From contig NZ_BMHI01000003.1 of the NCBI RefSeq assembly GCF_014640635.1, forward strand, positions 310,001 through 374,000: a stretch of 64,000 nt of DNA, written 5' to 3'. Below the pieces are notes generated by a model. It made no database searches. It was not told where the DNA came from and saw only the letters and a list, made by a program, of their open reading frames with translations. Position 1 is the first letter of the stretch; each line of letters opens with the position of its first letter. This stretch comes from Flexivirga endophytica (lineage in GTDB: Bacteria; Actinomycetota; Actinomycetes; Actinomycetales; Dermatophilaceae). Position numbers and translations under genes: made by a program. Positions 27,551 to 37,753 of the stretch are shown here, one piece after another.

Positions 27551-28294
27551 TCACAGGCGGCCGGACTTCACCACCCGGCTGAGGAACTGCTGGGTGCGTT
27601 CCTCCTGCGGGTTCTCGAAGATCTGCTCCGGCGGGCCCTTCTCGAGGATGGAACCCTGCTCGAGGAAGCACACCTGGGTGGCGACCTCCTTGGCGAAGCC
27701 CATCTCATGGGTCGCCAGCAGCATCGTCAGGCCATCGTGCGCGAGCTCGCGCACGATCTCCAGGACGTCACCGACGAGTTCGGGGTCGAGCGCGGCGGTG
27801 ATCTCGTCGAGCAGCATGATGCGCGGCTCCATGGCGAGTGCGCGCACGATCGCGACGCGTTGTTGCTGACCGCCGGACAGGTTGTCCGGGTAGGCGTCGG
27901 CCTTCTCCGCCATGCCCACCGACTCCAGGAGGGTCATGGCCTTCTCCCGAGCTTCCTTGTCCTTCACCCCGGCGACCATGGTCGGCGCCAGCATGATGTT
28001 CTTCAGCACCGACATGTGCGGGAACAGGTTGTAGCTCTGGAAGACGATGCCGACATCGCGGCGCAACCGGTTGATGTCCACGCCGGCGCCGGTAACGGTG
28101 TCGCCCTCGATGAGGATCTCGCCGCCATTCACCTCTTCGAGCTGGTTCACACAGCGCAACAGCGTCGACTTACCGGACCCGGAGGCACCGATCAGACAGA
28201 TCACCTCATGGCGCTCGACGCTGATCGAAACGCCTTTGAGGACTTCCGTGTGGCCGTACGACTTACGAACGTCGTTGATTTCGAGAAACGCCAT
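27551..28294 (-). CDS. polar amino-acid ABC transporter ATP-binding protein (GluA/GlnQ type)
   Basis: 247 residues from ATG 28294, one base after the permease stop; a GTG at 28303 is an alternative. Walker A GASGSGKST, Q-loop VFQSYNLFPHMSV, signature LSGGQQQRVAIVRAL, Walker B IMLLDEITAALDPE and the H-loop LATHEMGFA are intact. The sequence is of the polar amino-acid uptake family. With the permease and lipoprotein upstream it forms a three-gene importer, probably for glutamate, glutamine or a related amino acid. Confidence 0.93.
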   Translation of the reverse strand: MAFLEINDVRKSYGHTEVLKGVSISVERHEVICLIGASGSGKSTLLRCVNQLEEVNGGEILIEGDTVTGAGVDINRLRRDVGIVFQSYNLFPHMSVLKNIMLAPTMVAGVKDKEAREKAMTLLESVGMAEKADAYPDNLSGGQQQRVAIVRALAMEPRIMLLDEITAALDPELVGDVLEIVRELAHDGLTMLLATHEMGFAKEVATQVCFLEQGSILEKGPPEQIFENPQEERTQQFLSRVVKSGRL

Positions 28295-28295
28295 C

Positions 28296-29390
28296 TCAGC
28301 CACCCGCCCGTTTGGCCGCGTCCCGGTTGATCAGATAATCGACGAAGCGAGCCTGCGGGATCGTAATGATGATGAAGAACAAGGCAGCCAACGTGACCGG
28401 TGCCAGGTTGAATAGCTTGCTCTCCCAATACTGAGCCACTTGTAGAACCTCCGGAATGGCAGCGACCGACAGCAAGGCAGTGTCCTTCTGCAGGCTGATG
28501 AAATCGTTCATCAACGGCGGCACCATCCGGCGAACGGCTTGGGGGACCAGCACGGCCCGCAAGGTCTGCGCATAACTGAGACCAAGCGACCTCGACGCAG
28601 CCGTCTGACTCGGGTGGATCGACGCCAGACCTGCCCGGTAGACCTCCGCGACGTATGCCGAATAGGTGAGTGTCAGAGCCAACACGCCGAGCCACGCGAC
28701 ATTCCAGGTTTGGGTGAAGGTGAACGCCAGCGGTACACCGAACGCGACCAATAAGACTGTGACGATCGCCGGGATCGCCCGGAACACGTCACAGTAGACC
28801 GTCGCTATCAGCCGCAGCGGCGCCCCAGCACGGCCGGGCAGCATGCGCATGATGGCCAGGATCAGCCCGAAGATCAGCACGAGGATGAACGAGACGACCG
28901 CCACCCAGACATTGATCCAGAAGGCGTGGATCTCCTCGTTGAAGGACTGACGCCAAGCGTCGATACGAAGGAACGTGTCGGCGACTGCGCCGCTGTTGGT
29001 CAGCAACAGGAGCAGCACACCGGCCACGATGAGGACCGCAGCGCCATAGCCGATCCCTATCGCGGTGTCCTCGCGACCACGTGCTGCCGCTCGCCGAGCG
29101 GCGACGAGTTGCTTGTCACCTAACAGTTTCGCGCGCTTGCCCGCACCCAGGAAGCCCTGGAATGTCGGCCATAGCGGACCAAGGGACGCCAGTAGCAAGA
29201 TCACGCCCACGATCGTCGAAGCGGTGTTGCCGTGGTTGTAATCGCGCAGCAACTTGACGCTGTACAACATCAACGCAATGGCGATCAGATCGACGATAAG
29301 CGCGATTCCCGCGACCCCGGTGACCTTGGCCGGTGCGCTCGGCTCGGGAGCCTGCTGAACGTCATCCCGAACGAGACTGTGGGTACTCAT
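28296..29390 (-). CDS. polar amino-acid ABC transporter permease
   Basis: 364 residues, longer than usual (about 220-300) for this family because the N-terminal part adds about three hydrophobic segments and a basic linker. The C-terminal HisM-type domain has the EAA loop AASRSLGLSYAQTLRAVLVPQAVRR and DVFRAIPAIVTVLL. One permease gene only, so it probably works as a homodimer. It lies between the binding-protein gene and the ATPase gene. Confidence 0.9.
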   Translation of the reverse strand: MSTHSLVRDDVQQAPEPSAPAKVTGVAGIALIVDLIAIALMLYSVKLLRDYNHGNTASTIVGVILLLASLGPLWPTFQGFLGAGKRAKLLGDKQLVAARRAAARGREDTAIGIGYGAAVLIVAGVLLLLLTNSGAVADTFLRIDAWRQSFNEEIHAFWINVWVAVVSFILVLIFGLILAIMRMLPGRAGAPLRLIATVYCDVFRAIPAIVTVLLVAFGVPLAFTFTQTWNVAWLGVLALTLTYSAYVAEVYRAGLASIHPSQTAASRSLGLSYAQTLRAVLVPQAVRRMVPPLMNDFISLQKDTALLSVAAIPEVLQVAQYWESKLFNLAPVTLAALFFIIITIPQARFVDYLINRDAAKRAGG

Positions 29391-29424
29391 GACGGACCCC
29401 GCCGGCGCCCGTCATCAGACGGCG

Positions 29425-30312
29425 TCACTTAACGGCCCAGACCGGCACGGACGACGGGTCGCCACCGAAGGCCGGCCCGAGGTAGTCCTTCGACAGCGTC
29501 TTCAGCGTGCCGTCACCCTTGAGGGTCGTGATGCCCTTGTCGAGAGCCTTCTCGTTGGCCGAACCCTTGGGGTAGATCGCGCCATACTTCTCACCGGTCT
29601 TGTACTGGCCAGGCACCTCAAGCTTGCCGCCGGTCTGCTTCGCCTCGGCGAGCACGATCGCCGTGTCCAGTAGCGCGACGTCCGTCTGTCCGGACAGGAC
29701 GCCCTGATACAGCGTCTGGCTGTCCGGGTAGACCTTCTGCGACTTGCACTTCAGCTTGTTCTTCAGGAAGTCGACGGACGTGGTGCCGGAGTATGCCGCG
29801 CAGCGCTTGCCCTTGATGTTGTCCGCGGTGATGCCGGCGCCCTTCTTGGTCAGGACACCGATGTTGGAGTCGAAGTAGGGCTTGGAGAAGTCGACGACCT
29901 TTGCGCGTTCCGGCGTGATGGAGATCTCCGCCAGCGCCAGGTCGAAGTTGTGGGTGCGCGCGGCGACCAGCTGGTCGAACGACACGGCCTTGATCTTCAG
30001 GTTCTTCAGTCCGGCCATGTTGGCCAGCTCGGCCGCCATGCAGTATTCGTAGCCGTCCTTGATGGACGACGCGGTCGTGCCGTTCCACCAGCCCTGTGCA
30101 GGCAATGTGGTCTGGACCGTCAGGGTGTCCTTGACCGCCGGCTTGATCTTGATCGAGTTGGCCTTGCTGGTGATCTTGCAGTTGCCGTATTTGGCGGCGC
30201 CACCACCGCCGCCCCCGGACGACGAACCGCCGCTGGAGCTCGAACCGCACGCGGCGAGCGAGGCGGCGAGGGCTATTGCGCCCGTGATGCTGAGAGTGCG
30301 TGTGAATGCCAT
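29425..30312 (-). CDS. amino-acid ABC transporter substrate-binding lipoprotein
   Basis: 295 residues from ATG 30312 (GGAAGGAATT upstream). Lipobox SLAAC with Cys22, then a Ser/Gly linker. The mature protein has the class II periplasmic-binding fold of the polar amino-acid family (FDLALAEISITPERAKVVDFSKPYFDSNIGVLT). This central motif with the SITPERxxxVDFSxPY pattern is the clearest signature. It captures the substrate for the adjacent permease and ATPase. The specific amino acid cannot be deduced. Confidence 0.92.
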   Translation of the reverse strand: MAFTRTLSITGAIALAASLAACGSSSSGGSSSGGGGGGAAKYGNCKITSKANSIKIKPAVKDTLTVQTTLPAQGWWNGTTASSIKDGYEYCMAAELANMAGLKNLKIKAVSFDQLVAARTHNFDLALAEISITPERAKVVDFSKPYFDSNIGVLTKKGAGITADNIKGKRCAAYSGTTSVDFLKNKLKCKSQKVYPDSQTLYQGVLSGQTDVALLDTAIVLAEAKQTGGKLEVPGQYKTGEKYGAIYPKGSANEKALDKGITTLKGDGTLKTLSKDYLGPAFGGDPSSVPVWAVK

Positions 30313-30435
30313 GACGTGGAATTCCTTCCGGCAGCGGTCGCCTGGGGAGGCGTGCAAGGTGGTGCCTTGTCGTATGCGGCAACACACTATGGCCGCCGAC
30401 CCCTGGATGCCGGGATTCTGCGCAATACGTTCCCG

Positions 30436-31512
30436 TTACGTGATCTGGTGTCGCAGCGGCTCGTCGTCTGCTAGGGACACGTTCCGCCGTAACAGAGTTC
30501 GGCTCACGTGCCGCACGAACCCGACGAACACGAGGCACCAGATCGCGAACGCCAGCCACAGCTCGACACGCCCGATGTGCTCCACCCACGGCAGCTGCTC
30601 GACCTGCCCGAGGTGGACCGACGCCACGGCATACATGCCGAGCGGGAAGACCATGCTCCAGAGGCTGACGTCATACGCGAGCGACATCCGACGCACGAAG
30701 TGCCGCCAGCAGAACGCCAGCATGAGCATCGGCAGCAGCCAGGAGGCAAACGACCAGAACATCACTGTCGCGGCATCGAGGATCGGCGTCACATTGGTCA
30801 CGACCGTCGAACCCGGCGAGTCGAGGATCTCCGCGCCCGCCAGCACCGTGATCGACGCCGCGCCCATGCACACCCAGTACGACGGGGCGAAGTCGGCGTC
30901 GTAGAGCATCTCGCGCAGGGCGATCAGCATGCTCTCCGCGCCGTAGAGGAAGACGCCGACCGACCACGCGACCACCGCGATCATCGCGAAGAGGTGCTCG
31001 GCCGAGTGCAGGTGCCGTTCGAGTATGGCGGCCATCGTCGCGACCGACTGGCTGGAGACCACCCACAGGAACCAGGAGCCGTTGGCACCCCGGACCGTCG
31101 GATGGTGCGAGCGGTCGAGCATGGTCGCCCAGGGCACGGCATATCCGAGCAACAGCCACGTCGTGAAGCCGACGATAAAGAGCACCAGTGCCAGGGTGAC
31201 CATGCCGTGCGCCGATACCCCGCTCGCGAGAACGCCGGCCGCTGCGACGGAGGTGAAGTAGCCGAAGGCCCGCTGCGGGTCGAAGAAGTCCGCGACCGCG
31301 CGTGAGGTGAACTCCACCAGGCGCCATACGGTGCAGGCGACCAGCCCGAGGAAACAGACCCCAGCGATCACCAGCAGCACGTCCGCGAGCCACGTCGCGC
31401 CGTCCAGCCGCAGGCCGGAGGACACGATGCCCGTGGCCATCACGAGCGCGAAGTAGCCCGGCGACAACCGGCTGACTGCCGCTCGCGTCCGGTCCAGCGG
31501 TCCCGTGGTCAC
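30436..31512 (-). CDS. TDT/SLAC1-type transporter
   Basis: 358 residues with about ten membrane helices, the fold of the tellurite-resistance/dicarboxylate transporter family (TehA, Mae1, SLAC1). Typical features are the N-terminal LSPGYFALVMATGIVS, with the conserved F-A-x-V-M-x-T-G-I pattern, and internal PxG-type helix breaks. Members pass dicarboxylates, sulfite, or anions. The long frame reading on this strand from 31837 is a shadow. The gene lies between the amino-acid importer and an XRE-type gene, 60 nt from the latter. Confidence 0.85.
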   Translation of the reverse strand: MTTGPLDRTRAAVSRLSPGYFALVMATGIVSSGLRLDGATWLADVLLVIAGVCFLGLVACTVWRLVEFTSRAVADFFDPQRAFGYFTSVAAAGVLASGVSAHGMVTLALVLFIVGFTTWLLLGYAVPWATMLDRSHHPTVRGANGSWFLWVVSSQSVATMAAILERHLHSAEHLFAMIAVVAWSVGVFLYGAESMLIALREMLYDADFAPSYWVCMGAASITVLAGAEILDSPGSTVVTNVTPILDAATVMFWSFASWLLPMLMLAFCWRHFVRRMSLAYDVSLWSMVFPLGMYAVASVHLGQVEQLPWVEHIGRVELWLAFAIWCLVFVGFVRHVSRTLLRRNVSLADDEPLRHQIT

Positions 31513-31572
31513 GGGCCGACGCTACCGCCGTCGCGCCGCGTTCGGGAGAACCACGGCGCCGTGCCGACGCGG

Positions 31573-32142
31573 TCAGTCGCCGAGCACGCGCTTCCAGTGC
31601 TCCTGGGCCGTCGAGGTGCGCGCAGCGCCATACGTTCGCAGCACTTCCGCGATCCCCGGGTGCTCCCCTTCGACCGCATCGGCCGCGGCGAGCCAGTCGC
31701 CCGCGGCGGCGACACCGCGGAAGAGTTCCTGGACCGAGCGCACCACGGCGGCAGGGTCGGTCTCGGCCGGCGGGTCGGCATCTTCCGCGGGAGTCGCGGC
31801 ACCCGCGCTGTCGGAGAGCGCGTGCGAGGTCGTCCAACTGTCGTTGCTCGCAGCGATCTGCGGCAACACGGTCTCCGCCTGCTCGACGGTCAGCCGGCCG
31901 CTCGCCACATCGGCGGCCAATGCCCGCAACTGCAGCAATCGGGTGTGCGCCATCGGGTTGCCGATCTTGACCCGCCGGGCGCTGACCAGATGGGACAGCA
32001 TCGGCGCGGACAACCCCAGGACCTTCGCGATGCGTCCCTGCGTCAGGCCGAGGCTGCTGCCGATGCCCTCGATGATCGCGCTGAGCGGCTCGCCGTACAG
32101 CTGCGCCTGGCTCGCCCGACGGGCGGCGACGTCCTCCATCAC
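31573..32142 (-). CDS. XRE-like DNA-binding protein
   Basis: 189 residues. The N-terminal 60 contain a helix-turn-helix: IIEGIGSSLGLTQGRIAKVLGLSAPMLSHLVSARRVKIGNP is the pattern of Cro/XRE-type HTH. The remainder is Ala/Glu-rich and helical with no clear ligand domain. ATG 32142 or 32139 are equivalent. It is divergent from the secreted vWA gene, and the 120-nt region between them has AT-rich inverted repeats that could be its operator. The target is inferred, not shown. Confidence 0.75.
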   Translation of the reverse strand: MMEDVAARRASQAQLYGEPLSAIIEGIGSSLGLTQGRIAKVLGLSAPMLSHLVSARRVKIGNPMAHTRLLQLRALAADVASGRLTVEQAETVLPQIAASNDSWTTSHALSDSAGAATPAEDADPPAETDPAAVVRSVQELFRGVAAAGDWLAAADAVEGEHPGIAEVLRTYGAARTSTAQEHWKRVLGD

Positions 32143-32174
32143 GACATCTTCCTGCGGTCCATTCCGGTCAGCCT

Positions 32175-32242
32175 AGAGAAATCTCTTGACGATCGGAAAC
32201 CTCCAACACGTGGTTTACGTCAGTAAAGATAAAGATTACTGA
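32175..32242. promoter_or_regulatory. AT-rich regulatory region with inverted repeats between xre and vWA genes
   Basis: The stretch has TAGAGAAATCTCT (perfect AGAGA/TCTCT arms), a TTGACG -35-like hexamer at 32186, and TCAGTAA (32220-32226) mirrored by TTACTGA (32236-32242) across a 9-nt A-rich spacer, just before the vWA ribosome binding site. No -10 with ideal spacing was found. The local AT content is strikingly high for this genome. Confidence 0.5.
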
Positions 32243-32262
32243 TGGAAAGACCAGGAGGCATC

Positions 32263-34275
32263 ATGCGACACCTACGAACGGCGGCCGTCACGGTCGGGGC
32301 GTGCGCCCTCGCCACGGGTATGACGACGCTCGTCGCGCCAGCCGCCGGCGCTATCACGCCGGAGATCACCAACAAGCTCGAAATCGTGCTTGACGCCTCA
32401 GGATCCATGGCCGATCCAGCAGGCGACGGCACGACCAAGATCGTCGCCGCCAGGAAGGCGCTGACCACCATGGTCGACGGCATGGACGAGCGCACCCAGG
32501 TCGGCATGCGGGTGTATGGCGCCACGGCGCCTCCCGGCAAGGACACCCCCCAGGCATGTTCCGACAGTCAACAGGTCGTGCCGGTCAAGAAACTGGACCG
32601 CCCGGCGCTGAAGTCCGCCATACACAGGTATGCGCCGAAGGGCCAGACACCGACGGCCTATGCGTTGCAGCAGGCCGCGAAGGACCTGGGCGACAGCGGC
32701 ACCCGCTCCATCGTGCTGGTCTCCGACGGTGAGTCGACGTGCTCCCCCGACCCGTGCGACACCGCCAAGGACCTGGCCGCCAAGGGCGTCAACCTGCGCG
32801 TCGATGTGATCGGCTTCAAGGTCGGCAAGAAGGCCCGCTCCCAGCTGCGCTGCGTGGCGGCGGCGACCAACGGCAAATACTTCCCCGCATCGGACACCAC
32901 CGGCCTGACCAGTGCCCTGGAGACAGTGAAAACCCGTGCGACGCAATCGTTCTCGGTGGCAGGCAAACCCGTGACGGGCACCCGCAGCAGCAGTGACGCA
33001 CCGAACATCGGCGCCGGTCACTGGACCGACACCGTCCCCGCGGACGGACAGACCGCGAAGTACTACCGGCTGCACCACTCGATGCCGGGCAGCAGCTTCC
33101 TGATCGGTGCGACCTCCCGACCCAAGGTGGAGAACAGCCAGCTCCAGCTGTCCGTCTCCACCCCCGACGGCACCTCGTGCGGTTCGGCGTCACCCACGGC
33201 GTTCGGCTTCGCGAAGTCCTCGCGTGACCTGCTGACCGGCGTGCTGTCCACGGCACCGCGCTACGACTCCTCCACCTGCGACAGCGCCGACCTGATCCTC
33301 AAGGTCGAGCAGTCCGACTGGGGCAAGGATGCAGCGGGGACGCCGATGCAACTGGATGTCGTCGAGACGCCCGCGCCGACCAACGCCGAGATCCTCAAGC
33401 GCGACGCACCGGTCTCGGGCACCTGGCCCGGCCTGCCCGTGCAGCAGTCGCGCGGCACCTCCGCAGGTGGCTCCGGGCTTGCCGACGCCGACCGGCTGGA
33501 GCCCGGCACCACGACGGTCGAGCTGCTGCCCGGCGAATACAAGTTCTTCAAGGTCTCCGCAGGCTGGGGCCAGCAGGTGCAGGCCATCGCCACAGCCGAG
33601 CAGAACCCGGCGTACGCATCGAAGACCAGCTTCCGCCGGCTCTCGACCGACATCCTGTCGCCCGCCGGCGGTGTCGCCACGGATCTCTTCCCGAAGGGCA
33701 TGCCCAAGGGCGACTCCGGCACCCTCTCGCACTCCGATTTGCTCGACGACGAGGGCGGCCGCGTCGCGGCCGTGACCGCTCCGATCCGGATGGCGAACCG
33801 GGCGTCATACTCCAATCATCTCGTGGCCAGTTCGGTCGCCGGCGACTACTACGTGGTGGTGGGCCTCAGCGCCCTCGCCAACGGCTCGGACACCGTCCGG
33901 ACGCCGCTGAAGATCGACCTGCAGGTCGCTACACCAGGGACCGCAGGCTCCGACGCGCCGGAGTTCGCGCCGGGACAGATGGTCAAGTCGTCCGCCGGCG
34001 TCGCGCTCGGTGCGGACGGCACTCCGAAGGGCAGCAACGTCGCCGACCAGAAGTCCGCGGGTGACCGCTCGGGTGAGGACGAGACGTCGAAGGCCGACCG
34101 CACGGCCGAGGCCGAGAAGAGCGCGAAGTCCGCGAAGACCGAAGCCGCCGCTGTGCCCGAGGTCGAGAGCGCGGAGGGCACCGACTGGACGCTGATCGGA
34201 GGTGTGGCCGGCGGCGCCGGAGCGCTCGCGATCCTCGGCGCCGGTGCTGCGCTCGCGCTGCGTCGACGAGGCTGA
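32263..34275 (+). CDS. secreted, membrane-anchored vWA-domain protein
   Basis: 670 residues from ATG 32263 with AGGAGG upstream. Signal peptide (HLRTAAVTVGACALATGMTTLVAPAAGA), then a vWA domain at about 35-210 with MIDAS IVLDASGSM, TPTAYAL (Thr position) and VSDGES. Four cysteines fall in the domain. A long extracellular region follows, and after a Lys/Glu-rich low-complexity linker (about 590-640) comes a C-terminal membrane segment and RRRG. No LPXTG is present. vWA proteins bind protein partners or matrix through Mg. The target is unknown. Abuts the kinase gene tail-to-tail with no gap. Confidence 0.85.
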   Translation: MRHLRTAAVTVGACALATGMTTLVAPAAGAITPEITNKLEIVLDASGSMADPAGDGTTKIVAARKALTTMVDGMDERTQVGMRVYGATAPPGKDTPQACSDSQQVVPVKKLDRPALKSAIHRYAPKGQTPTAYALQQAAKDLGDSGTRSIVLVSDGESTCSPDPCDTAKDLAAKGVNLRVDVIGFKVGKKARSQLRCVAAATNGKYFPASDTTGLTSALETVKTRATQSFSVAGKPVTGTRSSSDAPNIGAGHWTDTVPADGQTAKYYRLHHSMPGSSFLIGATSRPKVENSQLQLSVSTPDGTSCGSASPTAFGFAKSSRDLLTGVLSTAPRYDSSTCDSADLILKVEQSDWGKDAAGTPMQLDVVETPAPTNAEILKRDAPVSGTWPGLPVQQSRGTSAGGSGLADADRLEPGTTTVELLPGEYKFFKVSAGWGQQVQAIATAEQNPAYASKTSFRRLSTDILSPAGGVATDLFPKGMPKGDSGTLSHSDLLDDEGGRVAAVTAPIRMANRASYSNHLVASSVAGDYYVVVGLSALANGSDTVRTPLKIDLQVATPGTAGSDAPEFAPGQMVKSSAGVALGADGTPKGSNVADQKSAGDRSGEDETSKADRTAEAEKSAKSAKTEAAAVPEVESAEGTDWTLIGGVAGGAGALAILGAGAALALRRRG

Positions 34276-35241
<966 letters not shown>

Positions 35242-35344
35242 GCCCGCACCCTACTTGTGCACATCTCGGCGCCGACGCACGGTTGTCCACAGGCGAACCG
35301 GTCTCGCCAGCGCCGCACCCGGCGAAATGCCTACTGTCATCGGC

Positions 35345-35644
35345 ATGTCCGACGATCCAGATCAGATCCGAGCTCAGGCACGCCGCGCCGCCCGGCTCGC
35401 GACGGAGGCTCGCGGCGCCGCGACCTCGGTGAGCAGCAACAGCTCCGTGCAGTGGCACAGCCAGGGCGCCGAGCGGTTCCGCAAGAAGCTGTCCGACCGT
35501 GCCTCGGAGTTCCGTGACCGAGCCGACGACCTCGACCACCTCAGCCGGCTGCTCTACAGCCATGCTCGGCATGTCGCCGACCACGAAAACACCGTGAAGG
35601 ACATCGTGCACACCGTCGTGCCGGGATCGGCGTTGCTGTGGTGA
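35345..35644 (+). CDS. WXG100-like small helical protein
   Basis: 99 residues from ATG 35345. The protein is predicted helical throughout, with VQWHSQGAERFRKKLSDRASEF in the middle, a W-x-x-x-G-A type turn followed by an F/R-rich helix. This resembles the helical hairpin of WXG100 proteins exported by type VII secretion, although the canonical WxG is WHSQG here. The next gene starts at GTG 35641, overlapping the stop by 4 nt. Longer frames upstream run into the kinase promoter and are rejected. It is divergent from the kinase gene. Confidence 0.68.
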   Translation: MSDDPDQIRAQARRAARLATEARGAATSVSSNSSVQWHSQGAERFRKKLSDRASEFRDRADDLDHLSRLLYSHARHVADHENTVKDIVHTVVPGSALLW

Positions 35645-36288
35645 CCGGCCAGGCCCAGGAACTCACCGCCCGCGTGGTTGCGCCGGGCGAGATGGAGGAC
35701 GTCGTCCGACGGCTGGCCGGAGGGCCGCACGCCATGGTCGCCGCGAGCATGCGGACCCGGGAGCTGACGGCACTGGCACGGGCCAGCGGGGGCGCGTTCG
35801 AGTTGCTCATCCCGTCGGAGTCCGACGCGCGACTGATCTCCGGCCCCGCCGCACGACTGGGCGCCGAACTCGTCGGGCTGATCACGACACTGGAGCAGGC
35901 CACGGGCGCGACGCCGCCGGACGAACCACCGCCTGCCGTCGACATGCCGCCGCTCGCACCGGGTGAGTTGCTCGCCCTGGCCGAAGTGATCCGCGAGGGT
36001 GATTCCGAGCGGCTCGACGCCGCCCTCGAAGAGCTCGAGATGCCCGGGCTTCCGTGGTGGGTCACGCAATTCGCGTGGGGTGCCGAGGCGATCCTGACCC
36101 TGCAGCTGACCGGCGGCAGCGGTGACGGCTTCGCCACGATGCTGCACTTGTTCACCGACGGCTGGGGGCGTCTGCACGCCGATGCCGACGACGACCTCAC
36201 CTTCCAGCCCATGACCACGATCGAGGTGCAGGCCCGCGTCAGCGCCTTCGCCGCGCTACTCCAGGAGAGCTCCGATGGCGACGACTGA
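35641..36288 (+). CDS. hypothetical protein in WXG-like operon
   Basis: 215 residues from GTG 35641 (overlap GTGA with the WXG-like gene). Residues 1-85 read as alpha/beta-mixed with ATP-independent character (no P-loop), and a Pro-rich linker (DEPPPAVDMPP) leads to a second domain. No signal peptide and no membrane segment. The family is not recognised. By analogy with other effector modules, a protein at this place could be a chaperone or an immunity/targeting factor of the following lipase-like protein, but this is inference only. Confidence 0.65.
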   Translation: MTGQAQELTARVVAPGEMEDVVRRLAGGPHAMVAASMRTRELTALARASGGAFELLIPSESDARLISGPAARLGAELVGLITTLEQATGATPPDEPPPAVDMPPLAPGELLALAEVIREGDSERLDAALEELEMPGLPWWVTQFAWGAEAILTLQLTGGSGDGFATMLHLFTDGWGRLHADADDDLTFQPMTTIEVQARVSAFAALLQESSDGDD

Positions 36289-37741
36289 CACACCACCGCG
36301 CACGACACCGCAGTGCAAGGTCTCCGGGAGCTCGGGGTCGACCGAGGCTTACTTCCTCGACATGCGCACGACCGCGACCAAGCTCGACAGCTCCGGCGAC
36401 GACGCAACCCATCTGTGCACGGGTGTGGTGAGCATCGGACTCTCGCTGCCCGCGAAGAGTGCGATCCTCTCGCCCGGTTCCGCGCTCAAAATCACCGAGC
36501 AGATCGCTTCGCTGACCCTGAACCTCGGCGGACTGGCGCTGCGGATGGAGTTCGTCGCACGCACGCTGCGGTGGAGCGCCACGGCCTACGAGCTGGCCGA
36601 CGCGACCCAGCGCAAACTGTTCGCAGCGATCAACGTCGCCACGACACCGGTGCGGTTCGTCATGGCGGTGCAAGAGGCATCGGAGAAGGCATTGCTTGAG
36701 ACGTCGGTGCCGCAGAAGGGGCCGACCGTCCTGCAGGACATGCTGGGTTACGGGTCGGCCCTGGGCAAGAACTTCGCCAAAGAAGTGCAGCAGAACGTTG
36801 AGGACGACCCCGCCCTGGTCGACGGGACGGTCGCGTGGGCGCAGTTCTTCGTTGCATACGAAAGTCGCACACAGGTCCCGATCCGCAGACTCTTCGGCGC
36901 GTCCCCGTCGCCGACGGACTACGAGGGCCAGATCGCGTGGCTGCTTGCCAGCGGGCGGAGGCTGGGCTGGTTCCAGGACAACAAGCCGTTGAGCGTCAAG
37001 CAGATCGGCAAGAAGCCCGGTGCCACGAAGCACCGGCAACTCGGCGACATCGTCGGCGAAGCCGCGGACACCGAGCACCAGTCGACCGGCGACCACTCCG
37101 TCGTGCACGTGCGACGAGTGGTCGGCGCGGATGGGAAGGGCGCGTGGGTGGTGTCCATCCCCGGCACGACGCATTGGAACCTGCACAGCGACCACGGACC
37201 GTCGTCGACGGCCGCCAACCTGGCGAGTATGGCGGGCAAGGAGTCGTCCCTCTACCCGGCGATCGGCAAGGCGATGACCGCCGCCATGAAGGAAGCAGGA
37301 GTCAAGCCGGGCACCGAGCCGGTCATGTTCACCGGTCACAGCCAGGGCGGCATCGTCGCTGCGCGCCTCGCGGCGGACCAGCATTTCCGGGAGAAGTTCA
37401 ACGTCAAGGAGGTCGTCACCGCCGGATCGCCGATCGGCCGGATCGACATACCCAAGAGTGTTCAGGTGCTGTCGGTCGAGAACGTTCACGACCCAGTGCC
37501 GCAAGCCGACGGCGTCCCGAACCCGGATGCGGTCAACCGGACCAATGTCGTGTGCGAGACGCCCAGGGGTGAGCATCTCAACAGCATCCTCGACGCACAC
37601 GACGCCTCCCGTTACGGCCGGTCGGCGGATGAGCTGAGCCCGAGCCGCCCGGAGCAGCAGTTGCAGGAGTGGTACGCCCGCAATCACAAGTTCCTGGACG
37701 GAAAGGACACCGACTTCACCTTCCAGTTGCGCCGGCACTGA
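36275..37741 (+). CDS. helical-domain alpha/beta-hydrolase (lipase-like), candidate type VII effector
   Basis: 488 residues starting at ATG 36275 inside the end of the previous gene (14-nt overlap, GGAGAG upstream). Residues 1-220 are largely helical, like an LXG/WXG-type targeting region; there is no signal peptide. Residues 270-450 form an alpha/beta hydrolase: strand VVSIPGTTHW, nucleophile elbow FTGHSQGG with Ser356, then VTAGSPIG, and NVHDPVPQ as the acid region, with a late His candidate in RGEHLNS. A lipase or PGAP1-like fold is probable. The three overlapping genes are surely one operon. Confidence 0.78.
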   Translation: MATTDTPPRTTPQCKVSGSSGSTEAYFLDMRTTATKLDSSGDDATHLCTGVVSIGLSLPAKSAILSPGSALKITEQIASLTLNLGGLALRMEFVARTLRWSATAYELADATQRKLFAAINVATTPVRFVMAVQEASEKALLETSVPQKGPTVLQDMLGYGSALGKNFAKEVQQNVEDDPALVDGTVAWAQFFVAYESRTQVPIRRLFGASPSPTDYEGQIAWLLASGRRLGWFQDNKPLSVKQIGKKPGATKHRQLGDIVGEAADTEHQSTGDHSVVHVRRVVGADGKGAWVVSIPGTTHWNLHSDHGPSSTAANLASMAGKESSLYPAIGKAMTAAMKEAGVKPGTEPVMFTGHSQGGIVAARLAADQHFREKFNVKEVVTAGSPIGRIDIPKSVQVLSVENVHDPVPQADGVPNPDAVNRTNVVCETPRGEHLNSILDAHDASRYGRSADELSPSRPEQQLQEWYARNHKFLDGKDTDFTFQLRRH

Positions 37742-37753
37742 ACCTCGTGAAGA

